A DNA stretch of 64,000 nucleotides from Streptomyces globisporus (lineage in GTDB: Bacteria > Actinomycetota > Actinomycetes > Streptomycetales > Streptomycetaceae), in the NCBI GenBank assembly GCA_014649555.1, contig BMTG01000017.1, forward strand, positions 109,567-173,566, read 5' to 3'. Of this stretch, positions 1 to 8,976 are shown in pieces (the first letter of the stretch is position 1; each line of letters begins with the position of its first letter). The translations under genes and the position numbers were made by a program. The notes beneath the pieces were generated by a model that ran no database searches, had not been told where the DNA came from, and was given only the letters and a program-made list of their open reading frames with translations.

Positions 1-26
1 CGCGAGCGGTGAGGGAAGAACGGCGT

Positions 27-77
27 GCACAGCGGGCGGGGCCCGACGCGTGATGCGTCGGGCCCCGCCCGCTGTGC
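27..77 (-). terminator. Strong hairpin terminator after the PRC-barrel gene
   Basis: A perfect 23-base-pair inverted repeat (arms 27-49 and 55-77) encloses a 5-base loop. It lies 15 bases beyond the stop of the minus-strand PRC-barrel gene. No U-tract follows, which is usual for Streptomyces terminators. Being symmetrical, it could also stop transcription arriving from the left. Confidence 0.85.
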
Positions 78-92
78 CTACGGCGCGAGAGA

Positions 93-446
93 TCAGACGC
101 GACGGTGACGGCCGTAGTACTCACCCGTCGTGCGGTGGAAGTCCGCGTCGCCGACGTGCTTGTCCTTGTCGAACTCCGGGGAGTCCTTGATCTGCTCCTT
201 GGTGAGGTCGACGTAGATCTTCTTGTCGTCGTTGTCGACGCGGCTCACCGTGCCCGCCGGAAGCAGGACGTGCTTGCCGAAGATCCATACGCCGGTGTCG
301 ACGACCAGGTACGAGGACGTGACGTCGTCGGAGTGCTTGTCGACCTTGCCGATGCTGCCGTCCGTGGCCTCGACCTTGTAGCCGATCAGGTCGGTGCCGA
401 CGGTGTGACCGGCGGTCGGCTGGTATCCCCACAGGTTCTCGGACAT
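93..446 (-). CDS. PRC-barrel domain protein
   Basis: A 117-residue soluble protein. The N-terminal ~75 residues read as a PRC-barrel (DLIGYKVEATDGSIGKVD, then VSSYLVVDTGVW-like strands and HVLLPAGTVSRVD), the beta-barrel fold shared with photosynthetic reaction-centre H subunits and RimM. The tail is charged. Members in Streptomyces are small, often stress-related proteins whose biochemistry is unknown. The start is the ATG of MSENLWGYQ, because an AAGGAG ribosome site sits just upstream. An in-frame start seven codons earlier has no such site. The gene stands alone, with a terminator behind it. Confidence 0.85.
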   Translation of the reverse strand: MSENLWGYQPTAGHTVGTDLIGYKVEATDGSIGKVDKHSDDVTSSYLVVDTGVWIFGKHVLLPAGTVSRVDNDDKKIYVDLTKEQIKDSPEFDKDKHVGDADFHRTTGEYYGRHRRV

Positions 447-651
447 AGGAAACTCCTTCGTTCGCACGGAATTGCATGAGGTATTCGAAGCGGTCGGCGG
501 ACGGTTGCCGGCGCCGGTTGGTCGTTGTCCGGGCGGGCTTTCCTTTTCCTCATCGACCGCTGACAGCCTCGTGCCCCTCCCTTTCCTCCGTATGTCCCCG
601 AAATCGGTAGTTTTTCCATGGGTTCCGGGGGAACTCGGCGGGCTCGTGCTC

Positions 652-1575
652 TCAGCCCAGCAGCGCCGCGACGGCGATGAGCGCCGGGACCGACAGCAGC
701 GTGGACAGCAGGATGGAGTCCCGCGCGAACCGTTCGGCGACCCGGTAGTGCGAGGCGTACGTGAAGAGGTTCTGGGCTGCCGGGAGTGCCGCGATCACCA
801 CGACGTCCAGCAGCGCCTCGCCCCGCAGGTGGAAGAGGCCCGCGCCGACGGCCCAGGCGACGAGCGGCTGGGCGACGGTCTTCAGCAGGGCGGACAGGTA
901 CAGCGCACCCCGGTCCTCGCCGCGACCGGGCCGTTCGGCGCCGCGCAGGGATATCCCGAAGGCGAGGAGGACCGCGGGGACCGACATGTTGCCGATGAGG
1001 ACGAGCGGTTCGAGCAGCGGGCCGGGCAGGGTCAGGCCGGACGCCGCCACCGCCACCCCGGACAGCGATCCGATCGCCATGGGGTTGCGCAGAGGGGTGG
1101 TCAGCCGCCGGAGGACCGACACGGGCTCCCCGGGGCGGCTGAGGTCGAGGACGGTCAGGGCCAGCGGGGTCATCACGATCTGCTGGAGCAGCAGGACCGG
1201 CGCGACGAGCGAGGCGTCGCCGAGGACGTACACGGCGATCGGAATGCCGAGGTTCCCGGCATTGACGTAGCTGGAGCACAGGGCGCCGATCGTGACCCGT
1301 CCGGCGTCCCAGCGCAGGAACGGCCCGGCCACCGCGATGAACACGACGGCGGCCGCACCCGTGGCGATGGCGGTGACCTGCAGACGCTGCGACAGGACGA
1401 CGGAGAGGTCGGCGCCCGCGAGCATCGTGAAGAGCAGGGCCGGGGTCGCGACGTTGAAGGCGAGCCGGGTGAGCACGGCGCGGCCGTCCTGCCCGAGGTG
1501 TCCGCGGCGCCCTATGACGTACCCGACGGCGATGACGGTGGCGATCACCGTGAATCCGGTGAGTACTCCCTGCAT
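652..1575 (-). CDS. AEC (auxin efflux carrier) family transporter
   Basis: A 307-residue integral membrane protein with about ten hydrophobic segments spread over its whole length and the Asn/Gly/Pro-rich turns of the AEC family, for example VNAGNLGIPIAVYVLGD around residues 103-119. The family carries small organic anions or auxin-like molecules across the cytoplasmic membrane, and the substrate cannot be told from sequence. The ATG has an AAGGAAG ribosome site four bases upstream. The gene diverges from the glycerol operon, with a 321-base region between. Confidence 0.85.
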   Translation of the reverse strand: MQGVLTGFTVIATVIAVGYVIGRRGHLGQDGRAVLTRLAFNVATPALLFTMLAGADLSVVLSQRLQVTAIATGAAAVVFIAVAGPFLRWDAGRVTIGALCSSYVNAGNLGIPIAVYVLGDASLVAPVLLLQQIVMTPLALTVLDLSRPGEPVSVLRRLTTPLRNPMAIGSLSGVAVAASGLTLPGPLLEPLVLIGNMSVPAVLLAFGISLRGAERPGRGEDRGALYLSALLKTVAQPLVAWAVGAGLFHLRGEALLDVVVIAALPAAQNLFTYASHYRVAERFARDSILLSTLLSVPALIAVAALLG

Positions 1576-1896
1576 GTCTTCCTTGCGGGTGGGTCAGGTG
1601 CGGTGGACGGCCCCGCGGGTGGAACGCCTGGTCAGGTACGTGCCGGGACAGCGTCTCAGACCGGTGGCGGCGGCCCTGAGGCGGGGGCGCGACCGGTCGC
1701 GCCTGACGCATCGAGCCCCGGGCCGGGCGGGCGTCCGGCGATCCGCCCCGGCCGCTGTCACTCGACCGGCCCACCGGCGAAACCCCCCACCAGCCGCCCC
1801 GTTCCCCCCGATATGCCGCTTTCGCCGAATCGTCTTAGCCTGCTGACACTGCTCGGATAGTCGACAGCCGGCACGGTCGGCGGAGGGCGAGCTTCC
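1576..1896. other. 321-base divergent intergenic region
   Basis: Separates the divergent AEC transporter and glpF. It must hold both promoters, but I see no convincing -35/-10 pair and no clear GylR-type operator. A GGAGG ribosome site for glpF lies about ten bases before its ATG. No open frame here looks coding. Confidence 0.5.
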
Positions 1897-2742
1897 ATGG
1901 CTGAGCTACGCAAGAAGTCCGGACTGGTCGGCGAGTTGTCGGCCGAGTTCGCGGGCACGATGATCCTGATCCTCTTCGGCTGCGGTGTCGTGGCCCAGGT
2001 CGCGGCGGGCGGGGCCCTCACGGATCCGCCCGGCGGCCTCGGGGACCACGACAGCATCGCCTGGGCGTGGGGGCTGGGCGTCACGCTCGGCGTCTATGTC
2101 GCGGCGCGGCTGAGCGGGGCCCATCTCAACCCCGCGGTGACCCTGGCGCTGGCCGCCTTCAAGGGGTTCCCGTGGAAGAAGGTCGCCCCCTACGCGGTGG
2201 CCCAGACGGCCGGGGCGTTCGTGGCCGCGCTGATCGTCCGCTGGAACTACAGCGAGGCGCTGGCGAAGGCCGACCCCGGGCACACCATCAAGACGCAGGG
2301 AGTGTTCTCCACCCTGCCCGCCAACGGCAACCCGGCGCTGCCGGTCCACGAATGGGGCGCGTTCCGCGACCAGATCATCGGCACCGCCATTCTGCTGCTG
2401 CTGATCCTGGCCATCACCGACATGCTCAACACCCCGCCCGGCTCGAACTTGGGCCCGTTCATCATCGGCCTGGTCGTGGTCGCGATCGGTATGGCGTGGG
2501 GAACGAACGCCGGGTACGCGATCAACCCGGCCCGTGACTTCGGCCCCCGGCTGGCGAGCTTCCTCACCGGTTACGGCGGGGCGTGGCGGGACCAGTACGG
2601 GAATCTCTACTTCTGGGTGCCCATCATCGGCCCGCTGCTCGGCGGCCTGTTGGGCGCGGGGCTCTACAAGTTCCTCGTCGGACGCTTCCTGCCGTCCGCG
2701 GAACCCGAACCGCCGGGTCGTGTCCCGGCGTCCCAAGACTGA
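1897..2742 (+). CDS. glpF: Glycerol uptake facilitator (MIP/aquaglyceroporin)
   Basis: A 281-residue major intrinsic protein for facilitated glycerol diffusion across the cytoplasmic membrane. Both half-helix signature motifs are present: [14 protein letters not shown] near residues 72-85 and [12 protein letters not shown] near residues 209-220. About six transmembrane helices lie between. The Asp after the second NPAR favours a glycerol channel over a strict water channel. It is followed after 28 bases by glycerol kinase, so the pair forms a glycerol uptake and phosphorylation operon. Confidence 0.93.
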   Translation: MAELRKKSGLVGELSAEFAGTMILILFGCGVVAQVAAGGALTDPPGGLGDHDSIAWAWGLGVTLGVYVAARLSGAHLNPAVTLALAAFKGFPWKKVAPYAVAQTAGAFVAALIVRWNYSEALAKADPGHTIKTQGVFSTLPANGNPALPVHEWGAFRDQIIGTAILLLLILAITDMLNTPPGSNLGPFIIGLVVVAIGMAWGTNAGYAINPARDFGPRLASFLTGYGGAWRDQYGNLYFWVPIIGPLLGGLLGAGLYKFLVGRFLPSAEPEPPGRVPASQD

Positions 2743-2770
2743 ACCACAGCGCCCGGAGAGGCAGCACATC

Positions 2771-4288
2771 ATGGCGGACTTCATCGGCGCGGTGGACCAG
2801 GGGACCACCAGCACCCGATTCATGATCTTCGATCACGGCGGCAACGAGGTCGCCAAGCATCAGCTGGAGCACGAGCAGATCCTGCCGCGCTCCGGCTGGG
2901 TGGAGCACGATCCCGTGGAGATCTGGGAGCGCACCAACTCGGTGATCCAGAACGCCCTGCGGCACGGCGGTCTGTCGCCGACCGACCTGGTGTCGATCGG
3001 GATCACCAACCAGCGGGAGACGACGGTGGTCTGGGACCCGCGCAACGGGCGGCCCTACTACAACGCCATCGTCTGGCAGGACACCCGTACGGACGTCATC
3101 GCCGCGAACCTGGAGCGTTCGGGCAAGGGCGAGGTCATCCGCCGCAAGGCCGGGCTGCCGCCGGCGACGTACTTCTCCGGCGGCAAGATCCAGTGGATCC
3201 TGGAGAACGTCGACGGCGTACGGCAGGCGGCCGAGGCCGGTCACGCGATCTTCGGCAACACGGACGCCTGGGTCCTGTGGAACCTGACCGGTGGCCCGAA
3301 CGGCGGTATCCACGCCACCGACGTGACCAACGCGAGCCGCACGATGCTGATGAATCTGGAGACCCTCGACTGGGACGAGGAGCTCCTGGACTTCTTCGGC
3401 ATCCCCCGGGCGATGCTCCCGAAGATCAATCCCTCGTCGCACCCGGACGCCTACGGCTCCACGCGCACCTCCCGGCCGCTGAGCGCCGCCATTCCGATCG
3501 GGGGCGTCCTCGGCGACCAGCAGGCGGCCACCGTCGGCCAGGTCTGCTTCTCCCCCGGCGAGGCCAAGAACACCTACGGGACCGGCAACTTCCTGGTGCT
3601 CAACACCGGTGCCGAGCTGGTCCGTTCGGAGAACGGACTGCTCACCACGGTGGCGTACCAGTTCGGCGACGAACCGGTGGTCTACGCCCTGGAGGGGTCC
3701 ATCGCCGTCACCGGATCCGCGGTGCAGTGGCTGCGCGACCAGATGAAGATCATCAAGTCGGCGCCGGAGAGCGAGGAGCTGGCCCGCAGCGTCCAGGACA
3801 ACGGCGGCATGTATTTCGTGCCCGCGTTCTCCGGCCTGTTCGCGCCCTACTGGCGTTCCGACGCCCGCGGCGCGATCGTCGGCCTGGCCCGGTACAACGA
3901 CAACGCCCACCTGGCGAGAGCCACGCTGGAGGCCATCTGCTACCAGAGCCGCGATGTGGTCGAGGCGATGGAGCAGGACTCCGGGGTCCATCTCGACGTG
4001 CTCAAGGTGGACGGCGGGGTCACCGCCAACGACCTCTGCATGCAGATCCAGTCGGACGTCCTCGGCGTCGAGGTCAGCCGTCCCGTGGTCGCCGAGACGA
4101 CCGCTCTCGGCGCCGCCTACGCGGCGGGGCTCGCGACCGGTTTCTGGCAGAACACCGACGAACTGCGCGCCCAGTGGCACGAGTCGAAGCGGTGGTCGCC
4201 CCAGTGGTCCGAGAAGCAGCGCGCGGAGGGCTACGCGGGCTGGAAGCGGGCGGTGGAGCGCACGCTCGACTGGGTGAAGGTGCCCTGA
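2771..4288 (+). CDS. glpK: Glycerol kinase
   Basis: A 505-residue FGGY-family kinase that phosphorylates glycerol to sn-glycerol 3-phosphate, trapping what GlpF admits. It shows the N-terminal phosphate loop ([16 protein letters not shown]), the substrate region ([17 protein letters not shown]), the hinge [10 protein letters not shown] and the C-terminal signature [16 protein letters not shown]. The reading frame stays open upstream into glpF, but the true start is the ATG with a GGAGAGG-like ribosome site. Length matches the family. No glycerol-3-phosphate dehydrogenase follows, unlike some Streptomyces gyl operons. Confidence 0.96.
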   Translation: MADFIGAVDQGTTSTRFMIFDHGGNEVAKHQLEHEQILPRSGWVEHDPVEIWERTNSVIQNALRHGGLSPTDLVSIGITNQRETTVVWDPRNGRPYYNAIVWQDTRTDVIAANLERSGKGEVIRRKAGLPPATYFSGGKIQWILENVDGVRQAAEAGHAIFGNTDAWVLWNLTGGPNGGIHATDVTNASRTMLMNLETLDWDEELLDFFGIPRAMLPKINPSSHPDAYGSTRTSRPLSAAIPIGGVLGDQQAATVGQVCFSPGEAKNTYGTGNFLVLNTGAELVRSENGLLTTVAYQFGDEPVVYALEGSIAVTGSAVQWLRDQMKIIKSAPESEELARSVQDNGGMYFVPAFSGLFAPYWRSDARGAIVGLARYNDNAHLARATLEAICYQSRDVVEAMEQDSGVHLDVLKVDGGVTANDLCMQIQSDVLGVEVSRPVVAETTALGAAYAAGLATGFWQNTDELRAQWHESKRWSPQWSEKQRAEGYAGWKRAVERTLDWVKVP

Positions 4289-4323
4289 CGCACTCGCACA
4301 GGTCCTGATGTGCTCGCATAGGT

Positions 4324-4363
4324 TGGGCCGGTCCCTTCCGCCGTACCGACGAGGACCGGCCCA
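4324..4363 (+). terminator. Hairpin after glpK overlapping the next start codon
   Basis: Perfect 11-base-pair inverted repeat (TGGGCCGGTCC at 4324-4334 and GGACCGGCCCA at 4353-4363) with an 18-base loop. The right arm contains the GAGG ribosome site and the A of the ATG of the acetyltransferase gene. It may end glpFK transcription, or mask that gene's translation start. Confidence 0.6.
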
Positions 4364-4890
4364 TGCCCAGCAGCACCAGCATCCGTCTGATAGAGCCCGC
4401 CGACGCCGCCCCGATCGCCGCCCACCGGGTACGGGACGCCGAGGCGTTCCGGCCGTGGGAACCGGCCCAGCCGGACGACTTCTTCACTCCGGAGGGCCAG
4501 GCGGAGCGGATCGAGGGCCTGTTGGCGGGATACCGGGCCGGTACGGTCTGGCCGGGCGTGGTGCTCGCCGGTGACGAGGTGATCGGGCAGATCACCGTCG
4601 GGGGCATCCTGCCGCAGCCGCATCTGCGCCGCGGCTCCGTCGGCTACTGGATCGCCTCGGTCGCCCAGAACCGGGGCCACGCCGGAAACGCCGTCGGGCT
4701 CGCCCTGCGGGTGATGCGGGAGGAGTTGGGCCTGCACCGCGCCGAGGCGTCCACCAACCTGGAGAACCTCCCCTCCCAACGGGTGCTGCGCCGCAACGGG
4801 TTCACCCCGTACGGCGTCGCGCACGCCGCGATCTTCCTCGACGGGAGCTGGCGGGACGGGCTGCTGTGGGAGCGGATCCTCGGCGACTGA
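4363..4890 (+). CDS. GNAT family N-acetyltransferase
   Basis: A 175-residue protein of the RimJ/RimL-like branch of GNAT acetyltransferases, which move an acetyl group from acetyl-CoA to an amine. Supporting stretches are IRLIEPADAAPIAAHRVRD at the N-terminus, VGYWIASVAQNRGHAGNAVG (the acetyl-CoA-binding loop, residues ~93-112) and EASTNLENLPSQRVLRRNGF, the classic end of these domains. The substrate is unknown. Its start lies within a hairpin shared with the end of the glpK transcript, and it converges with the siderophore permease operon. Confidence 0.87.
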   Translation: MPSSTSIRLIEPADAAPIAAHRVRDAEAFRPWEPAQPDDFFTPEGQAERIEGLLAGYRAGTVWPGVVLAGDEVIGQITVGGILPQPHLRRGSVGYWIASVAQNRGHAGNAVGLALRVMREELGLHRAEASTNLENLPSQRVLRRNGFTPYGVAHAAIFLDGSWRDGLLWERILGD

Positions 4891-4917
4891 GCGGGCCGCG
4901 CGGACAGCAGGGCGTCC

Positions 4918-5952
4918 TCAGAACCCCCTGCGCGACTCCCGTACCAGCAGCACCAGCAGATACGCCCCGCCGACGCACACGGTGACCGCACCGGTCGGCA
5001 GCACCACGCCGTCGATCGCGTGCTGCGCCGCGATGTCCGCGCCGAGCAGCAGAAGCGCGCCGACGAGCGCCGAACCGGTGAGGTCGACGGTGGAGCCGCG
5101 CCCGGTGAGCCGGCGGGCGATCTGCGGTGCCGCCAGCGCCACGAAGACGATGGGGCCCGCCGCCGCGGTCACCGCGGCGGTCGCGGCGACGCCGAGGACC
5201 ACCAGCAGCAGCTTCGTCCGTTCGACGGGGACGCCCAGCATCGCCGCCGTGTCGTCGCCCAGTTCGAGCCAGCCCATCCGGCGTTGCGCCACCGGGGCCA
5301 CCAGAGCGACCGCCGCCACCAGGGCGGAGGACATCAGCACGGCGGGCCAGCCGATGGCGCTCAGCGAACCGGCGCCCCAGACGGCGGCGCGCAGCGCGGT
5401 GTCCACATCGGCCTTCACCGAGAACCAGGTGTTGACCGAGGAGAGCAGCGCCCCGACCGCGATGCCCACGATGATGAGCCGGAAGCCCCGCACCCCCCGT
5501 CGGAACGCCAGCAGATACACGGCGAACGCGGTGAGGAGCCCGCCGGCGAGCGCGCCCGCCGCGAGGGCCGAGTAACTGCTCGCGCCCGCCAGCAGCATGA
5601 GGACGACACCGGTGTAGGAGCCGGTGGTGAAGCCGATGACGTCGGGGCTGCCGAGCGGGTTGCGGGTCAGGGACTGGAAGACCGCGCCGCCCACCGCCAG
5701 GGCCGCCCCGAACACCATGGCGGCGACGATGCGCGGGGCCCGCCACTCCAGGACGACGGTGCGGACGCTGGTGCGGGCGGTGCCGGTCAGGACCGACATC
5801 AGGTCGCCGAGGCTCAGCGCGAAGCTGCCGAGGGTGAACGCCCACAGCGCCAGGGCGACCAGCGCGGCCGCCAGAAGTCCGCAGACGACGACCGAGCGTC
5901 GTGTCGCCTTCAGGCTCAGGGACCCGGCCCTGAGGACGATCACCCCGCTCAC
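4918..5952 (-). CDS. FecCD-family ferric-siderophore ABC permease (second)
   Basis: A 344-residue polytopic membrane subunit of an iron-siderophore importer. FecCD hallmarks include LEWRAPRIVAAMVFGAALAV, QSLTRNPLGSPDVIG and the late PIVFVALAAPQIARRL. The start is a GTG that overlaps the TGA of the preceding permease by four bases (GTGA, 5949-5952), implying translational coupling and an equimolar heterodimer. A longer open frame upstream is an overlap artefact. The matching ATPase is not in this window. Confidence 0.92.
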   Translation of the reverse strand: MSGVIVLRAGSLSLKATRRSVVVCGLLAAALVALALWAFTLGSFALSLGDLMSVLTGTARTSVRTVVLEWRAPRIVAAMVFGAALAVGGAVFQSLTRNPLGSPDVIGFTTGSYTGVVLMLLAGASSYSALAAGALAGGLLTAFAVYLLAFRRGVRGFRLIIVGIAVGALLSSVNTWFSVKADVDTALRAAVWGAGSLSAIGWPAVLMSSALVAAVALVAPVAQRRMGWLELGDDTAAMLGVPVERTKLLLVVLGVAATAAVTAAAGPIVFVALAAPQIARRLTGRGSTVDLTGSALVGALLLLGADIAAQHAIDGVVLPTGAVTVCVGGAYLLVLLVRESRRGF

Positions 5953-7007
5953 AGCTCCTTCACCCGGCTTCCGCGCACCAGAAGGATCAGTACGGGAGCG
6001 CCGATGAGCGGCATCATGACCCCGACCTGAAGTTCGGAGGGGATCACGATGAGCCGGCCCAGGACGTCGGCGATCAGGACGATCACCGGGGCGAGGACGG
6101 CGGAGAGGACGAGGATCCAGCGCCAGTCGGGACCGGTCAGCCACCGCACCGCGTGCGGCACCATCAGTCCGACGAACATCAGCGGGCCCGCCGCGGCCGT
6201 CGCCGCACCGCACAGCAGGGCCACCGCGACCACCACTCCGCACCGCACCGCTCCGACCCGCAGCCCGAAGGACCGCCCCGCGTCGTCGCCGAGGGCGATC
6301 GCGTTGAGCGGGCGGGCGCAGAGGGCGGCGACCAGCAGACCGGCCAGGACGAAGGGCAGGATGTCGCCGGCGGTGCCCGTCGGGCGGTCGGTGATGGTGC
6401 CCGCCCCCCAGAACCTCATCCGGTCGAAGGTCTCCGTGTCGATCAGGGCGAGGGTCTGGGAGATACCCACCAGAACCGCTGTGAAGGCGACCCCGACGAG
6501 AGTGAGGCGCACCGGGGTCGGCCCGCCCCGGCCGCCGCTCGCAGCGAGGTAGACGAACGCCGATCCGACGACGGCACCGACGAGGGCGAGGGGCAGGTAC
6601 TGCTCGATGCGGGTGACGCCGAGGACCGCCACACCCAGGGTGACGGCGAAGCCCGCGCCCGCGTTGACGCCGAGGACACCGGGGTCGGCGAGCGGATTAC
6701 GGGTGAGCGCCTGCATGAGCGCTCCCGCCACGCCCAGCGACATGCCGACGACGATGCCGAGCAGGGTGCGGTCCACGCGGGCGCCGCTGACCGTGGCGTG
6801 CGAGGCGGAGCCGTCGGGAGCGGTCAGCGCCTGCCAGACGACGTCGAGCGGGAGCAGCGCCGAGCCGATCGCGACGCTGAGCAGCACGGCCACGAGGAGG
6901 GCGCCGACGGCGACGCCCAGGCCGATGAGCCGGCGCGTCCTCCGACGTGACGACCTCGACGGTGCGACCGGTGGTGGCGCGTCCTTCGTCGCGAGCGCCT
7001 GTGCCAT
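5949..7007 (-). CDS. FecCD-family ferric-siderophore ABC permease (first)
   Basis: A 352-residue membrane permease, partner of the downstream FecCD protein. Diagnostic stretches are RVDRTLLGIVVGMSLGVAGA, QALTRNPLADPGVLGVNAG and PLMFVGLMVPHAVRWLTG, with about nine to ten membrane helices. The N-terminus carries a basic cytoplasmic segment (SRSSRRRTRRL). ATG of MAQALATK is chosen because GGGAG lies just upstream. An in-frame ATG 21 codons earlier is possible. About 100 bases separate it from the co-directional AraC-type regulator. Confidence 0.92.
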   Translation of the reverse strand: MAQALATKDAPPPVAPSRSSRRRTRRLIGLGVAVGALLVAVLLSVAIGSALLPLDVVWQALTAPDGSASHATVSGARVDRTLLGIVVGMSLGVAGALMQALTRNPLADPGVLGVNAGAGFAVTLGVAVLGVTRIEQYLPLALVGAVVGSAFVYLAASGGRGGPTPVRLTLVGVAFTAVLVGISQTLALIDTETFDRMRFWGAGTITDRPTGTAGDILPFVLAGLLVAALCARPLNAIALGDDAGRSFGLRVGAVRCGVVVAVALLCGAATAAAGPLMFVGLMVPHAVRWLTGPDWRWILVLSAVLAPVIVLIADVLGRLIVIPSELQVGVMMPLIGAPVLILLVRGSRVKEL

Positions 7008-7108
7008 CTGTTCTCCCTGAGCAACCCGCCACCCGGACAGGCCGGAGTGCCGTGCGTGATCGACGTACATGTCCTGCTGGAGCCGCAGCAGCCCCCGCTC
7101 CCCCGGTG

Positions 7109-7852
7109 TCAGCCGCCGAGCGCCCCCACCGCGTCCGTGGTGAGCTCGCTGACCGGTACTCCGGACTCGCGGCTCAGCCCGCGCAGGAGTCCGGCCCGGG
7201 TGGCGTATCCGGCCGCCCTGGCCGCCGCCGTCAGCTCGCCCCCGCCGCGGAGGTGTTCGACGGCGGCGTTCATCCTGGCCCGGTTGCGCCACCGTGTGAA
7301 GGGCAGTCCGGTCTCGTCGAGGAAGACGCGCTGCACCTGACGGGCGCTCATCCGGTGCCGTTCGGCGAGGCTCTCCAGCGTCGCCGAGGGGGTGCGCAGG
7401 GCCTCGCGGGCGAGGGCGCGCACGGCGGGATGGACGGGCAGGACGACCGGGAAGTACTGCCGGGAGATACCTCTCAGCACCCGCCCCAGCGCCTGCCGGA
7501 ACGGCTCGACCTGCTCCGGTGTGGTCGGCGCGGCCCCGAGCGCGGTGGTCATGACCTCGGTGAGCGCGGGCACCGCCCCGAGCGGCTGAACCCGGCGTCG
7601 TGGCTGGTCAGCGGGGTCGAGGAAGGGCCCGAGCGCCATGCCGCCCGGCTCGATCCGCAGGGCGTGCGGCACGCGCGGGGCCAGCCAGAGCGCCTCGTGG
7701 CGCCCGAGCCGCCACTCCTGGCCGTCGGCGGTCAGACAGGCGTTGCCCGTCACCACGTAGACGAGATGGGGCTCGTCGTGCTGGTGCGTGTCGTGTCCCA
7801 GAAAGCGGATGGCGTTCTCGGCGACCACCGTGCCGAGGGATGTCGTCGGCAA
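7109..7852 (-). CDS. AraC-family transcriptional regulator
   Basis: A 247-residue regulator with an N-terminal cupin sensor (HDTHQHDEPHLVYVVTGNA, then WRLGRHEALWLAPRVPHAL) and a C-terminal double helix-turn-helix (LESLAERHRMSARQVQRVFL; final helices around AARAAGYATRAGLLRGL). The start is TTG with a GGGAGG site five bases upstream. It sits upstream of, and in line with, the two permease genes and diverges from the binding-protein gene. It probably tunes siderophore uptake, perhaps by sensing the ligand in the cupin; that part is inference. Confidence 0.88.
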   Translation of the reverse strand: MPTTSLGTVVAENAIRFLGHDTHQHDEPHLVYVVTGNACLTADGQEWRLGRHEALWLAPRVPHALRIEPGGMALGPFLDPADQPRRRVQPLGAVPALTEVMTTALGAAPTTPEQVEPFRQALGRVLRGISRQYFPVVLPVHPAVRALAREALRTPSATLESLAERHRMSARQVQRVFLDETGLPFTRWRNRARMNAAVEHLRGGGELTAAARAAGYATRAGLLRGLSRESGVPVSELTTDAVGALGG

Positions 7853-7928
7853 GCGTGCCTCCCGTTGTGCGATGCGTCGTGTCCGTCACCGACCATGTCG
7901 TACGCGGATCGACGCAGCGGAACCAGCG

Positions 7929-7947
7929 AGGTTAGCCTCACCTTACC
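7929..7947. promoter_or_regulatory. DmdR/IdeR-type iron box
   Basis: The reverse complement here, TAAGGTGAGGCTAACCT, matches the actinobacterial iron-box consensus TTAGGTTAGGCTAACCTAA at nearly every position. It lies between the divergent AraC-type regulator and the siderophore-binding lipoprotein, about 43-60 bases before the lipoprotein ATG. An iron-loaded DtxR-family repressor would be expected to shut both directions when iron is plentiful. Confidence 0.8.
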
Positions 7948-7989
7948 AACAGCTCGAACGGTCGAGCCTGCCCAGTCTCATGAGGTCCC

Positions 7990-8976
7990 ATGTTTGCTCC
8001 TGCCCGTCTTCTCGCCGTCGCGGTCGTCGCCGCACTGGCCCTCACCGGCTGCTCGGCCTCCGACCCGTCGGGCGACGGGGACAAGGCGTCCGCCGCGAAG
8101 ACCCGTACCGTCACGACCGACTACGGCAAGGTGAAGGTGCCGGCCGAGCCGAAGCGGGTGGTCGTGCTGAACCACGCGCTCGCCGGGTACCTCTACGACC
8201 TCGACGTGCCGGTCACGGCGACGATTCCCGAGGACGCCGAGAGCAAGGGCGCGTTCTCCCCGAACTGGGCGAAGGAGGCGAAGGAGGACGGCACGACGTT
8301 CCTGCCGTGGAGCGTCGACGGCTTCGACCTGGAGGCGATCCTCGCCCTCGACCCCGACCTCATCGTCGGCGGCGGCATCGGCTTCCCGCTGTTCCAGGCG
8401 GAGAAGGTGTACGACGACCTCTCCGACATCGCCCCCACCGTGCTCGTCGGCAAGAAGCTCGGCGACTGGCGGGCCCAGTTCTCCTTCCTCGCCGACGACG
8501 TGTTCGGCAGGCCCGGCGTCTACAAGGAGCACGTGGCCGCCTACGACCGGCGGATCGACGAGGTGAAGCAGGCGATCACACCGCCCGCCGGACCGGTCTC
8601 CTTCCTCACCCTCACCGGCGACGGCACCGCCTACGGCCTGGTGGAGAGCGTGGGCATGCCCACCGAGCTGAAGAAGGTCGGCATCGAACCGGCCCCGGTC
8701 TTCGCCGACGGCGGTTTCACGGTGTACGGGCAGGGCGGTGACATGTTCGAGCTGTCGACCGAGAAGGTGGGCCAGACCATCACCCAGCCGTCCGTGTTCG
8801 TGATGGGCTTCAACGCCGACACGACCGACGTCGCCACCCTCGAGAAGAACCCCGTCTACAAGGCGCTGCCCGCCTTCAAGGCGAACCACGCCTATGACCT
8901 GCCGCACTGGGTGCTGCGCGGCGACTACGACGAGTCGATGGCCCTGCTCGACATCATCGAGAAGCAGTTCTCCTGA
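7990..8976 (+). CDS. Ferric-siderophore-binding lipoprotein (ABC substrate-binding)
   Basis: A 328-residue lipoprotein. The short signal peptide ends in the lipobox ALTGC, placing the mature protein on the outer face of the membrane. The remainder is a class III periplasmic-binding fold of the FhuD/FepB type: KVPAEPKRVVVLNHALAGYL, LEAILALDPDLIVGGG, and a long linking helix before the second lobe. GAGG precedes the ATG. The stop overlaps the ATG of the next gene by one base (TGATG), so binding protein and siderophore-interacting protein are co-translated. Confidence 0.92.
   Translation: MFAPARLLAVAVVAALALTGCSASDPSGDGDKASAAKTRTVTTDYGKVKVPAEPKRVVVLNHALAGYLYDLDVPVTATIPEDAESKGAFSPNWAKEAKEDGTTFLPWSVDGFDLEAILALDPDLIVGGGIGFPLFQAEKVYDDLSDIAPTVLVGKKLGDWRAQFSFLADDVFGRPGVYKEHVAAYDRRIDEVKQAITPPAGPVSFLTLTGDGTAYGLVESVGMPTELKKVGIEPAPVFADGGFTVYGQGGDMFELSTEKVGQTITQPSVFVMGFNADTTDVATLEKNPVYKALPAFKANHAYDLPHWVLRGDYDESMALLDIIEKQFS

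Noticed and set aside
386-1860. Long open frames on both strands across the AEC transporter
   Set aside because: Arg/Pro/Gly-rich, low-complexity translations typical of antisense or shifted frames in high-GC DNA; the transporter frame has clear membrane helices.
2624-4180. 518-codon open frame antisense to glpK
   Set aside because: Shadow of a strongly supported kinase gene; composition is unlike a protein.
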